NCBI GenBank assembly: GCA_021769865.1
Contig: JAETSB010000011.1
Coordinates: 1-56,644 of the forward strand
Direction of reading: 5' to 3'
Origin: Oscillospiraceae bacterium
GTDB lineage: Bacteria > Bacillota > Clostridia > Oscillospirales > Oscillospiraceae
DNA length: 56,644 nucleotides
A program made the translations under genes and the position numbers. Of this stretch, positions 42,572 to 51,950 are shown piece after piece (positions within the stretch are counted from its first letter, which is position 1; the number at the start of each line of letters is the position of its first letter). Below the pieces are notes generated by a model that saw only the letters and a list, made by a program, of their open reading frames with translations, was not told where the DNA came from and ran no database searches.

Positions 42572-43831
42572 TTAGTTTCGTTCGCTGACGGCGGTTTTCT
42601 GTTCCATCCAGTTCTTTCCCTCTACCAGCCGGGTGACCATCATGGAGGCAATCGTGTCGCCGGCGGCGTTCAGGCAGGTGGCGGCGGGATCGAACAGGAA
42701 GCCCAGGGTGGCGATCAGGGGGAACGCCTCGGCAGGGAAGCCGAACATGCTGACGATCAGCATCTCTCCCACCAAGCCGCCGCCCGGAGCCCCGGAGAGG
42801 ACAAAGGCGCTGAGGATGGCCACCGCGATGGCCATGGCATAGGTGCCCGCGCCGGTGAAGGGCATGTCGAAAATGCCGAACAGGAAGGCGATCTTCACGA
42901 TGGAGCTGAGGACGGAGCCGTCCATGTGCATGGTGCAGCCCATGGGCAGCACCAGGTCGCTGACGTCCTTGGGCACGCCGATGCGGTCGCAGGCCTCCTT
43001 GTTCACCGGCAGGGTGGCGGCGGAGCTCTGGGTGGCAAAGGCGGTGACGGCGGGGGTGAAAATGTACTTCAGCATCCGGCGCAGACCGGTCTTCCCTCCG
43101 GCGAACAACGCGTACAGGGGGAAGAAGATGACCACATACAGCAGGCACAGGGGGTAGTAGACCACCATGGAGCGGCCGTAGTCGCTGAGAAGCTGGGGAC
43201 CGAACTCGCCCACCAGATTAGCGAAGTAAGCGCCCAGGCCCAGGGGGGCGATGGTCATGATGACCCCCACAAATTTCATGATGATGTCGTTCAGATTGGC
43301 CAGCAGCTTTCCCACAGGGCTGTTCTCCCCGCCGCAGGAGGCCACGCAGAAGCCGGTGATGATGGCGAAGATGATGAGGGGCAGCATGTGGGACTTGCTC
43401 CACAGGTCCGGGAAGTCGCTGACCGTCAGGGACCCCACGATCATCTCGGCGGCGGTCTGGGCCTCGCCCACCTCGGCGGCGGTCAGCTGGATGCTGGTGC
43501 CGGCGGAGGGGCTGAACAGGTTTACCCAAATCAGGACACAGGCGGCGGCCACGGCTCCCGTGCCCAGAAAGGTGGCCACGGTCCCGCCCAGGATCTTCCC
43601 CAGCCGGTTCATGTTCGCCATGCTGCCCACGGCGCAGGTAATGGACACGAAGACCAGAGGCACCACAATGGTGAAGAGCAGGTTTAAAAAGATATCGCCC
43701 ACGGGCTTCAGCGTCTGGCCCAATCCGGGAGAGACGACGCCGATGAGGGAGCCGATGGCGATGCCGCCAAGAAGGAGGATGGGGGTCTTATACTGCTGCC
43801 AGAGGGACTGCTTTCCAGTTTGTGTAGCCAT
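42572..43831 (-). CDS. DAACS family symporter (dicarboxylate or cystine type)
   Basis: A 419-residue membrane transporter of the dicarboxylate/amino acid:cation symporter family (GltP, SstT, TcyP). It has about 8 TM helices and two re-entrant loops, with the family motifs FATQSSAATLPVN (about 262-274), PMGCTMHMDGSV (about 293-304) and the C-terminal SGAPGGGLVGEML. TcyP of Bacillus, a cystine importer, belongs here, as do C4-dicarboxylate carriers. Lying between a C-S lyase and a glutaredoxin-like gene under a shared sigma-54 promoter, import of cystine or another sulfur amino acid is inferred. GGAGATGTTATC precedes the ATG at 43831. Confidence 0.9.
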   Translation of the reverse strand: MATQTGKQSLWQQYKTPILLLGGIAIGSLIGVVSPGLGQTLKPVGDIFLNLLFTIVVPLVFVSITCAVGSMANMNRLGKILGGTVATFLGTGAVAAACVLIWVNLFSPSAGTSIQLTAAEVGEAQTAAEMIVGSLTVSDFPDLWSKSHMLPLIIFAIITGFCVASCGGENSPVGKLLANLNDIIMKFVGVIMTIAPLGLGAYFANLVGEFGPQLLSDYGRSMVVYYPLCLLYVVIFFPLYALFAGGKTGLRRMLKYIFTPAVTAFATQSSAATLPVNKEACDRIGVPKDVSDLVLPMGCTMHMDGSVLSSIVKIAFLFGIFDMPFTGAGTYAMAIAVAILSAFVLSGAPGGGLVGEMLIVSMFGFPAEAFPLIATLGFLFDPAATCLNAAGDTIASMMVTRLVEGKNWMEQKTAVSERN

Positions 43832-43913
43832 GATAACATCTCCATTTCTCGTTTCTTTGGTATCTAAATATCGTCCGTGCGGTTGACGGTACAAACCTCC
43901 GGCGGAGAGGAAC

Positions 43914-45083
43914 TTACAGGCTGTTGACGGCGGCCTCCAGCTGGTGGAGGGCCCGCTCCAGCACGCTTCGGGGGCAGGCGGCGTTGAGCCGCATGTAGCC
44001 GTTCAGGCTCCTTCCGAAGGCACAGCCGTCGTTCAGTCCCAGCCGGGCCTTCTGGATCATGAAGTCGTGGAGCTCCTGGTTGCTCAGGCCCAGCGCCCGG
44101 CAGTCCAGCCACATGAGGTAAGTGGCGTCGGGGGCATAGGTCTTGATTTTCGGAATGTGCCGCTCGCAGTAGTTTACCACGAAGTCGAAGTTGTCCGAAA
44201 GATAGGGCAGCAGCTGGTCCAGCCACTCCTCCCCCTCCCGGAAGGCCGTCTCCACCGCAGTGACGGAGAAGGCGTTGTTCCGGTGGATGTCCATGTTCAT
44301 CCAGAAGCGGTCGAAGGTCTCCTTCATGTGCCGGTTGGGAAACACCACCGTGCTGGCCTGGAGGCCCGCCAGGTTGAAGGTCTTGGTGGCTGAGATGCCG
44401 GTGATTACGTTGGCGGCAATCTCGGGGGAGAGGGACGCGGTGGGAACGTGCTTCTTCCCGTGGAAGATCAGATCGGAGTGGATCTCGTCGCTGACCACCG
44501 GGACACGGTGCTTCAGGCACAGCTCCATCATCCGGCGGAGGTCCTCCTCAGGCCAGACAATGCCAACCGGGTTGTGGGGGCTGCACAGCAGGAACAGGTC
44601 CGCCTCCTGGAGCTTCGCCTCGAAGTCCTTCCAGTCCACCGTCCACGTTCCGTCCCGTTCCGCCAGCCGGTTCTCAATCACCTTCCGCCCGGCAAACTCG
44701 GTCATGTCGTAGAACTCGCCGTACACCGGCGTCTGGATCAGGACACTGCCGCCCTGTGGGGTGTAAAGCTGCACGCAGGCGGAGAGCGTCTGGACCACGC
44801 CCAGGCAGAAGCTCATGAGGCTGGTATCCGGCGTCCAACCGTTCCGGCGGCTCTGCCAGTCCCGGACCGCCTCGAAATAGCTGTCGGGCCGGGTGGTGTA
44901 ACCCCAGATGCCCTCCTCCGCCCGCCGCCTAAGGGCGTCGATGATGGGCTGGGCGGTCTTGAAGTCCATGTCGGCGATCCAAAGGGGAATGACGTCCTCT
45001 GTGCCGAACTTCTTGGCCCGCTCGTCGTACTTGGCGGAGAGGTTTCCGCTGCGGTCCGCCACTTGGTCAAAATCGTATCGCAT
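43914..45083 (-). CDS. MalY/PatB-family C-S lyase (cystathionine beta-lyase)
   Basis: A 389-residue fold-type I PLP enzyme of the MalY/PatB branch. It opens YDFDQVADRSGNLSAKYD and IPLWIADMDFKTAQPI. It has YTTRPDSYFEAVRDWQSRR, the pyrophosphate-side SPHNPVGIVW, VSDEIHSDLIFHGKKHVP and the PLP lysine (Lys 234) in SATKTFNLAGLQ. Family members split cystathionine or cysteine to pyruvate, ammonia and a thiol. GAAAGGAAGCGAGACC precedes the ATG; the open frame upstream is not coding-like. It is the first gene after the minus-strand sigma-54 promoter. Cystathionine and cysteine are both possible substrates. Confidence 0.9.
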   Translation of the reverse strand: MRYDFDQVADRSGNLSAKYDERAKKFGTEDVIPLWIADMDFKTAQPIIDALRRRAEEGIWGYTTRPDSYFEAVRDWQSRRNGWTPDTSLMSFCLGVVQTLSACVQLYTPQGGSVLIQTPVYGEFYDMTEFAGRKVIENRLAERDGTWTVDWKDFEAKLQEADLFLLCSPHNPVGIVWPEEDLRRMMELCLKHRVPVVSDEIHSDLIFHGKKHVPTASLSPEIAANVITGISATKTFNLAGLQASTVVFPNRHMKETFDRFWMNMDIHRNNAFSVTAVETAFREGEEWLDQLLPYLSDNFDFVVNYCERHIPKIKTYAPDATYLMWLDCRALGLSNQELHDFMIQKARLGLNDGCAFGRSLNGYMRLNAACPRSVLERALHQLEAAVNSL

Positions 45084-45139
45084 GGTCTCGCTTCCTTTCT
45101 GAAATGATCGTATGCTTGCGCCGTTTGGCGAATTATTAA

Positions 45140-45156
45140 AGCAAAAAATATGCCAA
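45140..45156 (-). promoter_or_regulatory. sigma-54 promoter of the malY-symporter unit
   Basis: On the minus strand TTGGCATATTTTTTGCT: TGGC at -24 and TTGCT at -12 with the correct spacing, matching the consensus TGGCAC-N5-TTGCW except at one position. The start would be near 45128. Confidence 0.8.
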
Positions 45157-45307
45157 ACAAGCCACAAGAAAAGAGTCCTCTCAAAATCCGCCTTGAAATT
45201 GGAGAAGCACACAAACGCCCCTGGATAGATTTTGGCATAATGCCGGTGTCTATCCTGAGGCGCTTGTGTGCCGAAAGCCATGCGCTCGCTTTAGAATGTG
45301 TATTTTA

Positions 45308-45331
45308 TTGGTTAAAGCAGATTAATTGGTT
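45308..45331. promoter_or_regulatory. candidate activator sites before malY
   Basis: Two direct motifs, TTGGTTAAA (45308-45316) and TTGGTT (45326-45331), lie about 150-175 bases upstream of the minus-strand sigma-54 promoter, a typical enhancer distance. The same TTGGTTAAA occurs on the other side of the regulator gene. Predicted binding sites. Confidence 0.5.
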
Positions 45332-45337
45332 GTATCA

Positions 45338-47386
45338 TTAAGACTTTTGACCATTTTCCCAGAACGTGCGCCCTTTGGGCGTCAGGCGGCTCCCGCCCCG
45401 CCCCCGGCTGACCCGGACCAGGCCCCGGGCCGCCAGATCCGCCAGAATATCCCGGACCTCTCGCTGGGAGAGGGGGACGTGGGCCTCCCGGGCTTTGCGC
45501 AGCAAGGCGTCCCGGCCCATGGCGGTCCCGGCCTCGGAGGCGGCGTAGAGCTGGGCGAGGACGAAGGAGCCGCCGTCGGAGGAGTCCGTTTCCGGGGCGG
45601 CCGGGGAACGAAGGGCCGGGTCTTCGGAGAGGAACAGCGTGGGAGGCAAGTCCTCCAGGCCGATGTCCTCATGACCGGTATAGATAAAGTACTCCACTGC
45701 GTTCCGAAGCTCCCGGATGTTTCCGGGCCAGGTGTGGCGGCGGAAGAAGTCTTTGACGGGCTCCGTCAGGCGGAAGCTTCCACCCAGTTCCCGGCGGAAG
45801 TGCTCGGTGAGGAGGAACAGGTCGTCCCCCCGTTCCGTCAGGGGCGGGATCAGGGCCGGCAGGGTGCTGAGCCGGTAGTAGAGGTCCCGGCGGAAGGAGC
45901 CCTCCCGGACCTTTTGCTCCAGGGCCTCGTTGGTGGCGGCGACGATGCGGACGTCCACGTGGATGATTCGGTTGCCCCCCACCCGCATGACCTCCCGCTC
46001 CTGAAGGGCCCGGAGAAGTTTGATCTGCAGGGCGAGGCTCATGCCCTCCACCTCGTCCAGGAACAGCGTTCCTCTGTGGGCCAGCTCAAAGAGGCCGGGC
46101 CGTCCCCCCTTCCTGGCCCCGGTGAAAGCCCCTTCCTCGTAGCCGAAGAGCTCGCTCTCCAGCAGGTTTTCCGGGAACGCCGCCACGTTGATGGCCACAA
46201 AAGGGCCTTCGCAGCGGCGGCTGGCCTGATGGACCGCGTGGGCGAAGAGCTCCTTTCCCGTGCCGGTCTCCCCGATCAGCAGGACGGGGCTCTCGCTGCG
46301 GGCCATGCGGGACAGGGTCTCCTTGGTCTTGCAGATGGCATCCGACTGCCCAATGACGTCGGCGAAGCTGTATTTGGCGTAGTGCCCCTTGTGAAAGAGC
46401 TGGCTCCGCAGCTCGCTCTGCCGGGCCTCCACGTCATTGAAGCGCTGGAGCAGGGCAAAGGCGCCGATGCAGGCGTTCTGCCGGATCACCGGCACTACCT
46501 CCACACTCAGGTTGACCCCGTTGACCCGGACGGCCTTAGCGGGCAGGGTCTGACGGCTTTGCAGGCATTGGACGAAGGGAATGAACGGAAACACCTCCTC
46601 GCACCGCTTTCCCTGGACCAGCGGGGCGCTGACTAGGGTCATCTCCTCCGCATGGCGGTTGCAGGCAAAGATCTCCCCCTTTTCATTGACGCCTACCACG
46701 CCGTCCCCCAGGCTCTCCATTAAAATATGGAACTGGCTCTCCAGGCGGATGGACCGGGCAAACATCCGGTCAAAGCTGTAGTTGCTGGTGGCGACCTCCT
46801 GGGCATACTGCTGAAAGGCGGATCCCTCCAACAGGGCTTCCAGCCCCAGCCGGAGGGCAATCTCGATCATCATGCCGGAGGTGCAGACCCGCTGTCCCAG
46901 GTCGATGACGGTGTCCATCCCCGGGGGGACATAGCGAAGCTCGTCGGGGGTGACGGCGATATGGGCGTCCGGGACCTCCGGCGCGCCGGGGTAGAACGGA
47001 ATCCAGTGGATGTGGGTGATGCCGAACTGCTCCAACTGGGCGATGGCCTCCCGGGCCATGGTCTGGGTCATGTTGACGAACAGCACCCGGCTGCCCGCCG
47101 GAAGCTCCTTGAGCTTGCGCAGCTCGCTCCAGCGGAAGGACACCTCCACCGCCATGGTCTGGCTGTCGATGGGGATATGCCGCATCAGCTCCTCCGGGGA
47201 GCCGTAGGCGTCGGTGGAGGCCACGAACAGGTCCGCCCGGTCCAGCACCCCGGCGGCGCTGCCGTCCAGCACGGAAAAGGCGGAGATCTCCGCCGCCTCC
47301 CCGAACAGCCGGGCGATGTCGGATTTGTAGGACTCCCCCGCTCTGGGGTCCAGGGCGATGACGGATATTTTCTTCTTTGCCGGCAT
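45338..47386 (-). CDS. sigma-54-dependent enhancer-binding regulator, PrpR-like sensor
   Basis: A 682-residue activator. The N-terminal about 195 residues resemble a PrpR_N-type ligand sensor ([21 protein letters not shown]). A PAS domain follows (about 215-320: [23 protein letters not shown]). The sigma-54-interacting AAA+ domain (about 340-575) has Walker A GETGTGKE (372-379), GAFTGA (419-424) and LFLDEVEGM (441-449). The C-terminus (about 610-675) looks like a winged helix ([29 protein letters not shown]) rather than a Fis-type helix-turn-helix. It sits between two sigma-54 promoters that point away from it and most probably activates both. GGGGGCC precedes the ATG. Confidence 0.9.
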   Translation of the reverse strand: MPAKKKISVIALDPRAGESYKSDIARLFGEAAEISAFSVLDGSAAGVLDRADLFVASTDAYGSPEELMRHIPIDSQTMAVEVSFRWSELRKLKELPAGSRVLFVNMTQTMAREAIAQLEQFGITHIHWIPFYPGAPEVPDAHIAVTPDELRYVPPGMDTVIDLGQRVCTSGMMIEIALRLGLEALLEGSAFQQYAQEVATSNYSFDRMFARSIRLESQFHILMESLGDGVVGVNEKGEIFACNRHAEEMTLVSAPLVQGKRCEEVFPFIPFVQCLQSRQTLPAKAVRVNGVNLSVEVVPVIRQNACIGAFALLQRFNDVEARQSELRSQLFHKGHYAKYSFADVIGQSDAICKTKETLSRMARSESPVLLIGETGTGKELFAHAVHQASRRCEGPFVAINVAAFPENLLESELFGYEEGAFTGARKGGRPGLFELAHRGTLFLDEVEGMSLALQIKLLRALQEREVMRVGGNRIIHVDVRIVAATNEALEQKVREGSFRRDLYYRLSTLPALIPPLTERGDDLFLLTEHFRRELGGSFRLTEPVKDFFRRHTWPGNIRELRNAVEYFIYTGHEDIGLEDLPPTLFLSEDPALRSPAAPETDSSDGGSFVLAQLYAASEAGTAMGRDALLRKAREAHVPLSQREVRDILADLAARGLVRVSRGRGGSRLTPKGRTFWENGQKS

Positions 47387-47399
47387 AGGCGGCCCCCTT

Positions 47400-47438
47400 T
47401 TGGTTAAATTTCAACCAGTTTCTTTGACCAGTTAACCA
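47400..47438. promoter_or_regulatory. candidate activator sites before the cysteine desulfidase gene
   Basis: TTGGTTAAA (47400-47408) faces AACCA (47413-47417), and TTGACCAGTTAACCA follows (to 47438), giving nested inverted GGTT/AACC elements 42-80 bases upstream of the -24 box. The motif TTGGTTAAA is shared with the malY side. The sites also lie just before the regulator's own start, so autoregulation is possible. Confidence 0.5.
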
Positions 47439-47479
47439 CAAATACCGGCGGATTGCAAGGGATTTTCGGGAAAAATACC

Positions 47480-47495
47480 TGGCACAGGAATTGCT
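47480..47495 (+). promoter_or_regulatory. sigma-54 promoter of the cysteine desulfidase gene
   Basis: TGGCACAGGAATTGCT: perfect TGGCAC at -24 and TTGCT at -12 with canonical spacing, about 60 bases before the ATG. Confidence 0.88.
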
Positions 47496-47553
47496 CCATT
47501 ATTTCAGCGAAGAACCTTTATCGTAAATCCATTTACAGAGAGGAGCATTCCGT

Positions 47554-48840
47554 ATGATCACAAAGGAAGAATTGCTGGCCCTGCTGCGCCAGGAGGTGGT
47601 CCCCGCCTTGGGCTGCACCGAGCCCGTCTGCGTGGCGCTGGCCGCCGCGGATGCCTGCCGCGCCGTTGGCGGCGAGGCCGTCTCCGTGAGGCTGGAGGTC
47701 AATCCCGGCATCTACAAAAACGGCATGAGCGTGGGAATCCCCGGCTTTCCGCGGGTAGGGCTGAAATACGCCGCCGCCCTGGGCGCCAGCCTATGCAACC
47801 CGGAGAAGGGGCTCCAGCTGCTGGAGGATATCAGCGACAGCGTCATCGCCCAAGCAATCCGCCTGGTAGAGGAACGCTGCGTGACCGTGCTGATCAAGCG
47901 CGAGGAAACCCAGCTCTATGCCCGGGCGGAGGTCACCGCCGCCGCCGGCGTCGGCGTCAGCGAGATCCGGGGGACACACTCGAATATCATATTGACCAAG
48001 CGGAACGGCGACGTGCTGATGGAAAAACCCTGGTCCGCCGCCGGCGGGGACGACCTCCACGAGCGGCTGAAGCCCATGACCGTGGCGGAGATCCGGGCTC
48101 TGGCGGAGCAGTGCTCGGAAGAGGAGCTTGCCTTCATGCTGGAGGGCGCGGACATGAACGAGCGTCTGGCGGACTTCGGCCTGGAGCACAATCCCGGAAT
48201 CGGCATCGCCGGGGCACTGAAGCGGCAGGTGACAAACGGCGACATGGGGGACAATCTGTTCAGCCGGATTATGGCCCGTGTGGCCGCCAGCGCCGAGGGC
48301 CGTATGAGCGGCTGCCCCTACGCGGTTATGAGCAGCGCGGGCAGCGGAAACCACGGGCTGACCGCCGTGATCCCCGTAGTGGAGATGGCCCGGCATCTGG
48401 GGGCCTCCAACGAACGGCTGGTAAAGGCCCTGGCCTTCTCCCACGCCCTGAACGTCTACATCAAGCTCTTTACCGGAAAACTCTCCGCAACCTGCGGCTG
48501 CGGAGTCTCCGCCGCCACGGCGGCTTCGGCGGCCATGGCCTGGCTGATGGGGGGCACGGACGAGCAGATCGGAGGAGCCATCATCAATATGAGCGGGGAC
48601 CTGACCGGCATGGTCTGCGACGGCGGAAAAATCGGCTGCGCGCTGAAGCTGGCCACGGCGGCCAACGCCGCGCTGATATGCGCGTATCTGGCCATGGACA
48701 ACGTGGTGCTCCGGGCTACAGACGGCATCTGCGGCGCAACTCCCGAGGCAGCCATTCGCAGCATGGGCCGGATAAGCGCGCCGGGCATGGTGGAGACGGA
48801 CAGGACCATCCTGGAGATCATGATGGAAAAGGAGGGCTGA
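47554..48840 (+). CDS. cyuA: CyuA/YhaM-family L-cysteine desulfidase (UPF0597)
   Basis: A 428-residue enzyme of the serine dehydratase alpha-like/UPF0597 family; characterised members (CdsB, CyuA/YhaM) are [4Fe-4S] L-cysteine desulfidases forming pyruvate, ammonia and sulfide. It shows GCTEPV at residues 20-25, a conserved Gly/Ser stretch [13 protein letters not shown] near 259, and the cysteines expected for the cluster at 314/316 ([11 protein letters not shown]), 355 (GMVCDGG) and 362 (GCALK). GAGAGGAG precedes the ATG. It is driven by a perfect sigma-54 promoter next to the dedicated regulator. Some relatives may act on serine, so substrate is family-level inference. Confidence 0.9.
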   Translation: MITKEELLALLRQEVVPALGCTEPVCVALAAADACRAVGGEAVSVRLEVNPGIYKNGMSVGIPGFPRVGLKYAAALGASLCNPEKGLQLLEDISDSVIAQAIRLVEERCVTVLIKREETQLYARAEVTAAAGVGVSEIRGTHSNIILTKRNGDVLMEKPWSAAGGDDLHERLKPMTVAEIRALAEQCSEEELAFMLEGADMNERLADFGLEHNPGIGIAGALKRQVTNGDMGDNLFSRIMARVAASAEGRMSGCPYAVMSSAGSGNHGLTAVIPVVEMARHLGASNERLVKALAFSHALNVYIKLFTGKLSATCGCGVSAATAASAAMAWLMGGTDEQIGGAIINMSGDLTGMVCDGGKIGCALKLATAANAALICAYLAMDNVVLRATDGICGATPEAAIRSMGRISAPGMVETDRTILEIMMEKEG

Positions 48841-49014
48841 CGCCGCCCGCCTTTCATGGGACGCAAGCCCTCCGGCCTCTCGGGCCGCCATCTTATCCGG
48901 ACCTGCGCCCCCAGCAGGCGCTTCTTCTCCGATGACTGCGATCGAAGCATATGCCATGCCGCGGTGATTGTCAAGGCCTCCGCCCCGGCGGAGAGCCAAG
49001 AGAGGAAAACGCCG

Positions 49015-49809
49015 TTAATCCCCGAAGCGTCTCTCGGCCGGCACGGCGACCTGCGTAATGTAGTCCGCGCGGTTCTCCCCCCGGCTGGGCGGCCCCTCCA
49101 GATAGATGGAACGGTATGGTCCCGTGGCCTGGACGCCGTGTTCCCCCACGTACTCCGCCAGCGCCCGAATGGCGTTCCCGGTCCCCTTGTAAGGTCCCCG
49201 ATAGTAAACGCACAGGGCGGCGGTCTCCGTAAACTCCAGCCGTTCAGCCCCGTCAAAGCGGTCTTCCATCGGAATACAGCACATGAGGTCCAGCGTGTCG
49301 GCGTCCTTGGCCATCCGCATGGTGAACATCCGGCCGGTCATGGACATGTTCCCTGTCCGGGCGGCGGCGATATAGGTGTCCCTCAGGCGGGCGGCGGCCT
49401 CGGCGGTATCCCCGCACAGATATTGCCGGCAGAAGCATACCTGCCGGGGAAGGACCGCTTCGCGGACCGTCAGGTCCCCCTGCTTCGCCGCGCGCACCTG
49501 AAGCATCTGAATGCTTCGGTCCAAATCGGCCCGGAGTTTCAGAAGGCGCCGCAAATGGCGGTCAATATGTTCCGTGTTGTAGTAATAGTCCCCCACCTCT
49601 TTCAAAGATAAGCCCAGCGCCTGCAGGGACCGGATAGACTGGATTTGGGTCATGTTGTCCGCCGTGTAATACCGAAAACCGCTCGCCTCGTCCTTTACCG
49701 CGGGGGTCAGCAGCCCCTTTTCTTCATAGACCAGTATCGTCTTGCGGGTAACGCCCAGAATTTTCGCCGCCTCACCGATTCGAAAGAGACGTTCATCGTG
49801 TTTTTTCAG
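49015..49809 (-). CDS. MerR family regulator with effector domain, non-ATG start
   Basis: The N-terminal MerR helix-turn-helix is clear when the frame is read from 49809: ERLFRIGEAAKILGVTRKTILVYEEKGLLTP, then SGFRYYTADNMTQIQSIRSLQALGL (motif positions about 6-70). A coiled coil and a GyrI/BmrR-like effector domain follow (CCIPMEDRFDGAERLEF, CVYYRGPYKGTGNAI). In-frame codons between the stop TGA near 49818 and the HTH include no ATG, GTG or TTG; CTG at 49809 (giving about 264 residues) is the best candidate, with GGTGAG upstream. The ATG at 49653 would lose the HTH. The gene is divergent from a MerR-type promoter. Confidence 0.75.
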   Translation of the reverse strand: MKKHDERLFRIGEAAKILGVTRKTILVYEEKGLLTPAVKDEASGFRYYTADNMTQIQSIRSLQALGLSLKEVGDYYYNTEHIDRHLRRLLKLRADLDRSIQMLQVRAAKQGDLTVREAVLPRQVCFCRQYLCGDTAEAAARLRDTYIAAARTGNMSMTGRMFTMRMAKDADTLDLMCCIPMEDRFDGAERLEFTETAALCVYYRGPYKGTGNAIRALAEYVGEHGVQATGPYRSIYLEGPPSRGENRADYITQVAVPAERRFGD

Positions 49810-49838
49810 GATGGCTCACCAGCTTTTTCAAAAAAATC

Positions 49839-49869
49839 TTGACTCGTCCCCATAGGGACGATTTATAAT
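49839..49869 (+). promoter_or_regulatory. MerR-type promoter with 19-base spacer and dyad
   Basis: TTGACT (49839-49844), a 19-base spacer and TATAAT (49864-49869). The spacer contains the palindrome CGTCCCCATAGGGACG (49845-49860). An over-long spacer with a central dyad is the hallmark of MerR-controlled promoters, and the MerR gene is directly divergent. Confidence 0.85.
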
Positions 49870-49939
49870 TTACTGTAGCAGAATCCGATCAGATTTGCAA
49901 GGGGAGATCCGCCCCCTCTCAAAAAGGAGGAGCCACACC

Positions 49940-51253
49940 ATGAAAAAACCGTTCCTGCGTCTCTTGACCGCCCTTTGCGCGGTCTTTGTCCTGCTGCCCG
50001 CCGCGGCGCCCGCCGGGGCCGTCGACTATCCGCCCGGCACGGCCCCCGCATCGGAGGAGAACTACGACACCTTCGACTACCGGGCCTACGCCAATGTCTA
50101 CCCGGACCTGAAATCCGCCTACGGCTACGACGCGGAGAAGCTCTACGCCCACTACGTCAACTACGGCAAGGCCGAGGGCCGTGTGGGGACCTTCATCAGC
50201 GGGTCCAACCCCAAGACCAACGCCCCCATTTTCGGCCTGGTCCCAGGCACCAATCAGGTAAAGCCCATAGACGATTAAACCTCCTTCGCGGTCGTCCCCG
50301 CCACGCTGCTGGACGCCAAGCCGCCGGAAAAGGTCTCCCAGCTGAACGACTGGAGACTGAACCATCTGACCCATGTCGGATGGATGTCCAACGCCAAGCT
50401 GGTGGCGGAGTTCTATTATACCAGCGCCTATATGGGGGACCATTGGGGCGGCTCCCTGAGCACCGAGCCCGTCGAGGTCCGGACAAAATTCACGATCCCC
50501 GAAGAGCTGGAGGCCCGGACCACCGCCGCCCGGGACGTCTATGACTTCGAGCACGGCATTCAACGGTCGGGCCTGACGGAGAGCGCCTACAGAGAGTCGA
50601 TGAAGAGCGACGCCTACAAGCGGGCCCTGTGCTCCGATACCCAGATCCTGCTCCACTGCTACGACTACCGCCACGGCAAGAGCACCTTCGCCGCGCCCCC
50701 GGCAGACCCCGGCAAGGCCGGCCAGCCCCTGGTAAAGACCGTGGGAGGCTTTAGCGACGTGCCGGAGACCGCCTACTTTGCCCAGCCCGTGGTCTGGGCG
50801 GTGGAGCGGAACGTCACCGGCGGAACGGCCGCCGGGACCTTCTCCCCCGGAAGCACCTGCACCCAGGCGCAGATCCTCACCTTCCTCTGGCGCTCCCAGG
50901 GCTCCCCGGAACCGGAGGGCGCCGTGCAGATCGATGGCCTGGATACGGGCAAATACTACGCCGCGGCCGCCCTCTGGGCGGCGGAACACGGACTGATCGG
51001 GGAGGACTTCGCCCCGGATCAGCCCTGCACCCGGGCCATGGCGGTGACGTATCTCTGGAAACAGGCGGGCAGTCCCGCGGCGGCCCCGGCCTCCTTCACC
51101 GACGTGCCCGCCGGGGCGGAATACGCCGGAGCGGTGGCCTGGGCGGTGGAGAAGGGCGTCACCGGAGGCGCGACCGCCGACACCTTCGAGCCGGAGAAGA
51201 CCTGCACCCGGGGCCAGATCGTCACCTTCCTCTACCGGGCCTTCGCGGCATGA
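49940..51253 (+). pseudogene. secreted SLH-domain protein interrupted by an in-frame TAA
   Basis: The reading frame runs from ATG 49940 (AAAAAGGAGGAGCC upstream) through a signal peptide (about 1-28, ending PAGAVDYPP), a DYRAYANVYPDLKSAYGYDAEKLYAHYVNYG motif region typical of small secreted repeats, to TAA at 50276-50278 after 112 codons. The same frame then stays open to 51253 and encodes three S-layer homology repeats (FSDVPETAYFAQPVVWAVERNVTGG, FAPDQPCTRAMAVTYLW, FTDVPAGAEYAGAVAWAVEKGVTGG; listed as motifs). A single nonsense change, for example TAT or TAC to TAA, explains it. The MerR-type promoter is intact, so the loss may be recent; read-through cannot be excluded. Confidence 0.8.
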
Positions 51254-51343
51254 GCGGCCTGTTGTAAAAACGCGATAAACCGCCTGGCGGCGGAAGACCG
51301 AAATCCTGAAATATCCAGATTGCGCCGGCAGCCCAAATCACGA

Positions 51344-51386
51344 AAATCCGAACGCTGTCCTCCAAAGCGGGGACGCGTTCGGATTT
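51344..51386. terminator. terminator after the SLH gene
   Basis: 11-bp stem AAATCCGAACG / CGTTCGGATTT (51344-51354, 51376-51386) with a 21-base loop, in the 292-base gap before the next gene. Confidence 0.65.
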
Positions 51387-51478
51387 ATCATTTCTGCCGG
51401 CGGAATCTATGGACGTTTTCCGCGAGGAGCCGGCGCGTTTATGGAACTGCGGAAGAAGATTTTTTTCACAAAAATCTC

Positions 51479-51509
51479 TTGACATGGAGTGAACTTCAAG
51501 CGGTATGAT
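51479..51509 (+). promoter_or_regulatory. MerR-type promoter of the CMD-AKR operon
   Basis: TTGACA (51479-51484), 19-base spacer and TATGAT (51504-51509). The spacer contains TGGAGTGAACTTCA, an imperfect dyad like the operators of AdhR-type MerR regulators. No cognate regulator is adjacent. Confidence 0.75.
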
Positions 51510-51545
51510 AAACTGGTAAAAATCACTTGGAAAGGAACGGTCATT

Positions 51546-51923
51546 ATGGCGGAAAAACAGACGGCGGGAAGAACCCGCTTGGGCGACCTCGCCCCGAAAT
51601 TCGCGGAGCTGAACGACGACGTCCTCTTTGGGGAGGTCTGGTCGAGGGAGGAACAGCTCTCCCTCCGCGACCGCAGCCTGATCACCATCGCGGCGCTGTT
51701 CTCGGCGGGGCTGTATCCCCAGCTCAAATCCCATCTGGAGATCGGCAAGGCCCACGGCGTCACCCGGCAGGAGGCCGTGGAGCTGGTGACCCAGCTGGCC
51801 TTTTACTGCGGCTGGCCCAAGGCGTGGAGCACCTTCCCGCTGATTCGGGAGGTCTACGGCGAGGACGGGCACGCCGAGTGGTGCGAGGCGGTAGAAGATG
51901 AGCAGTACGGCAAGCTGCCGTAA
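51546..51923 (+). CDS. carboxymuconolactone decarboxylase (CMD) family protein
   Basis: A 125-residue AhpD-like/CMD helical protein. It shows the family phrases SLRDRSLITIAALFSAGLYPQLKSHLEIGKAHGVTR and ELVTQLAFYCGWPKAWS (as motifs); the single Cys in FYCGW and the His in SHLEIG correspond to family positions, but the CxxC peroxidase pair of AhpD is absent. ATG at 51546 follows AAAGGAACGGTC; the open frame from 51489 crosses the promoter. It is 27 bases before the aldo/keto reductase gene, a pairing frequent in MerR-controlled aldehyde or electrophile responses (inference). Confidence 0.88.
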   Translation: MAEKQTAGRTRLGDLAPKFAELNDDVLFGEVWSREEQLSLRDRSLITIAALFSAGLYPQLKSHLEIGKAHGVTRQEAVELVTQLAFYCGWPKAWSTFPLIREVYGEDGHAEWCEAVEDEQYGKLP

Positions 51924-51950
51924 AAGCCGGAACGGCATGGAGGAATCAAT

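Noticed and set aside
45150..45341. 63-residue plus-strand frame between malY and the sigma-54 regulator
   Set aside because: It overlaps the sigma-54 promoter and the activator motifs, lacks a good ribosome site and has no recognisable sequence.
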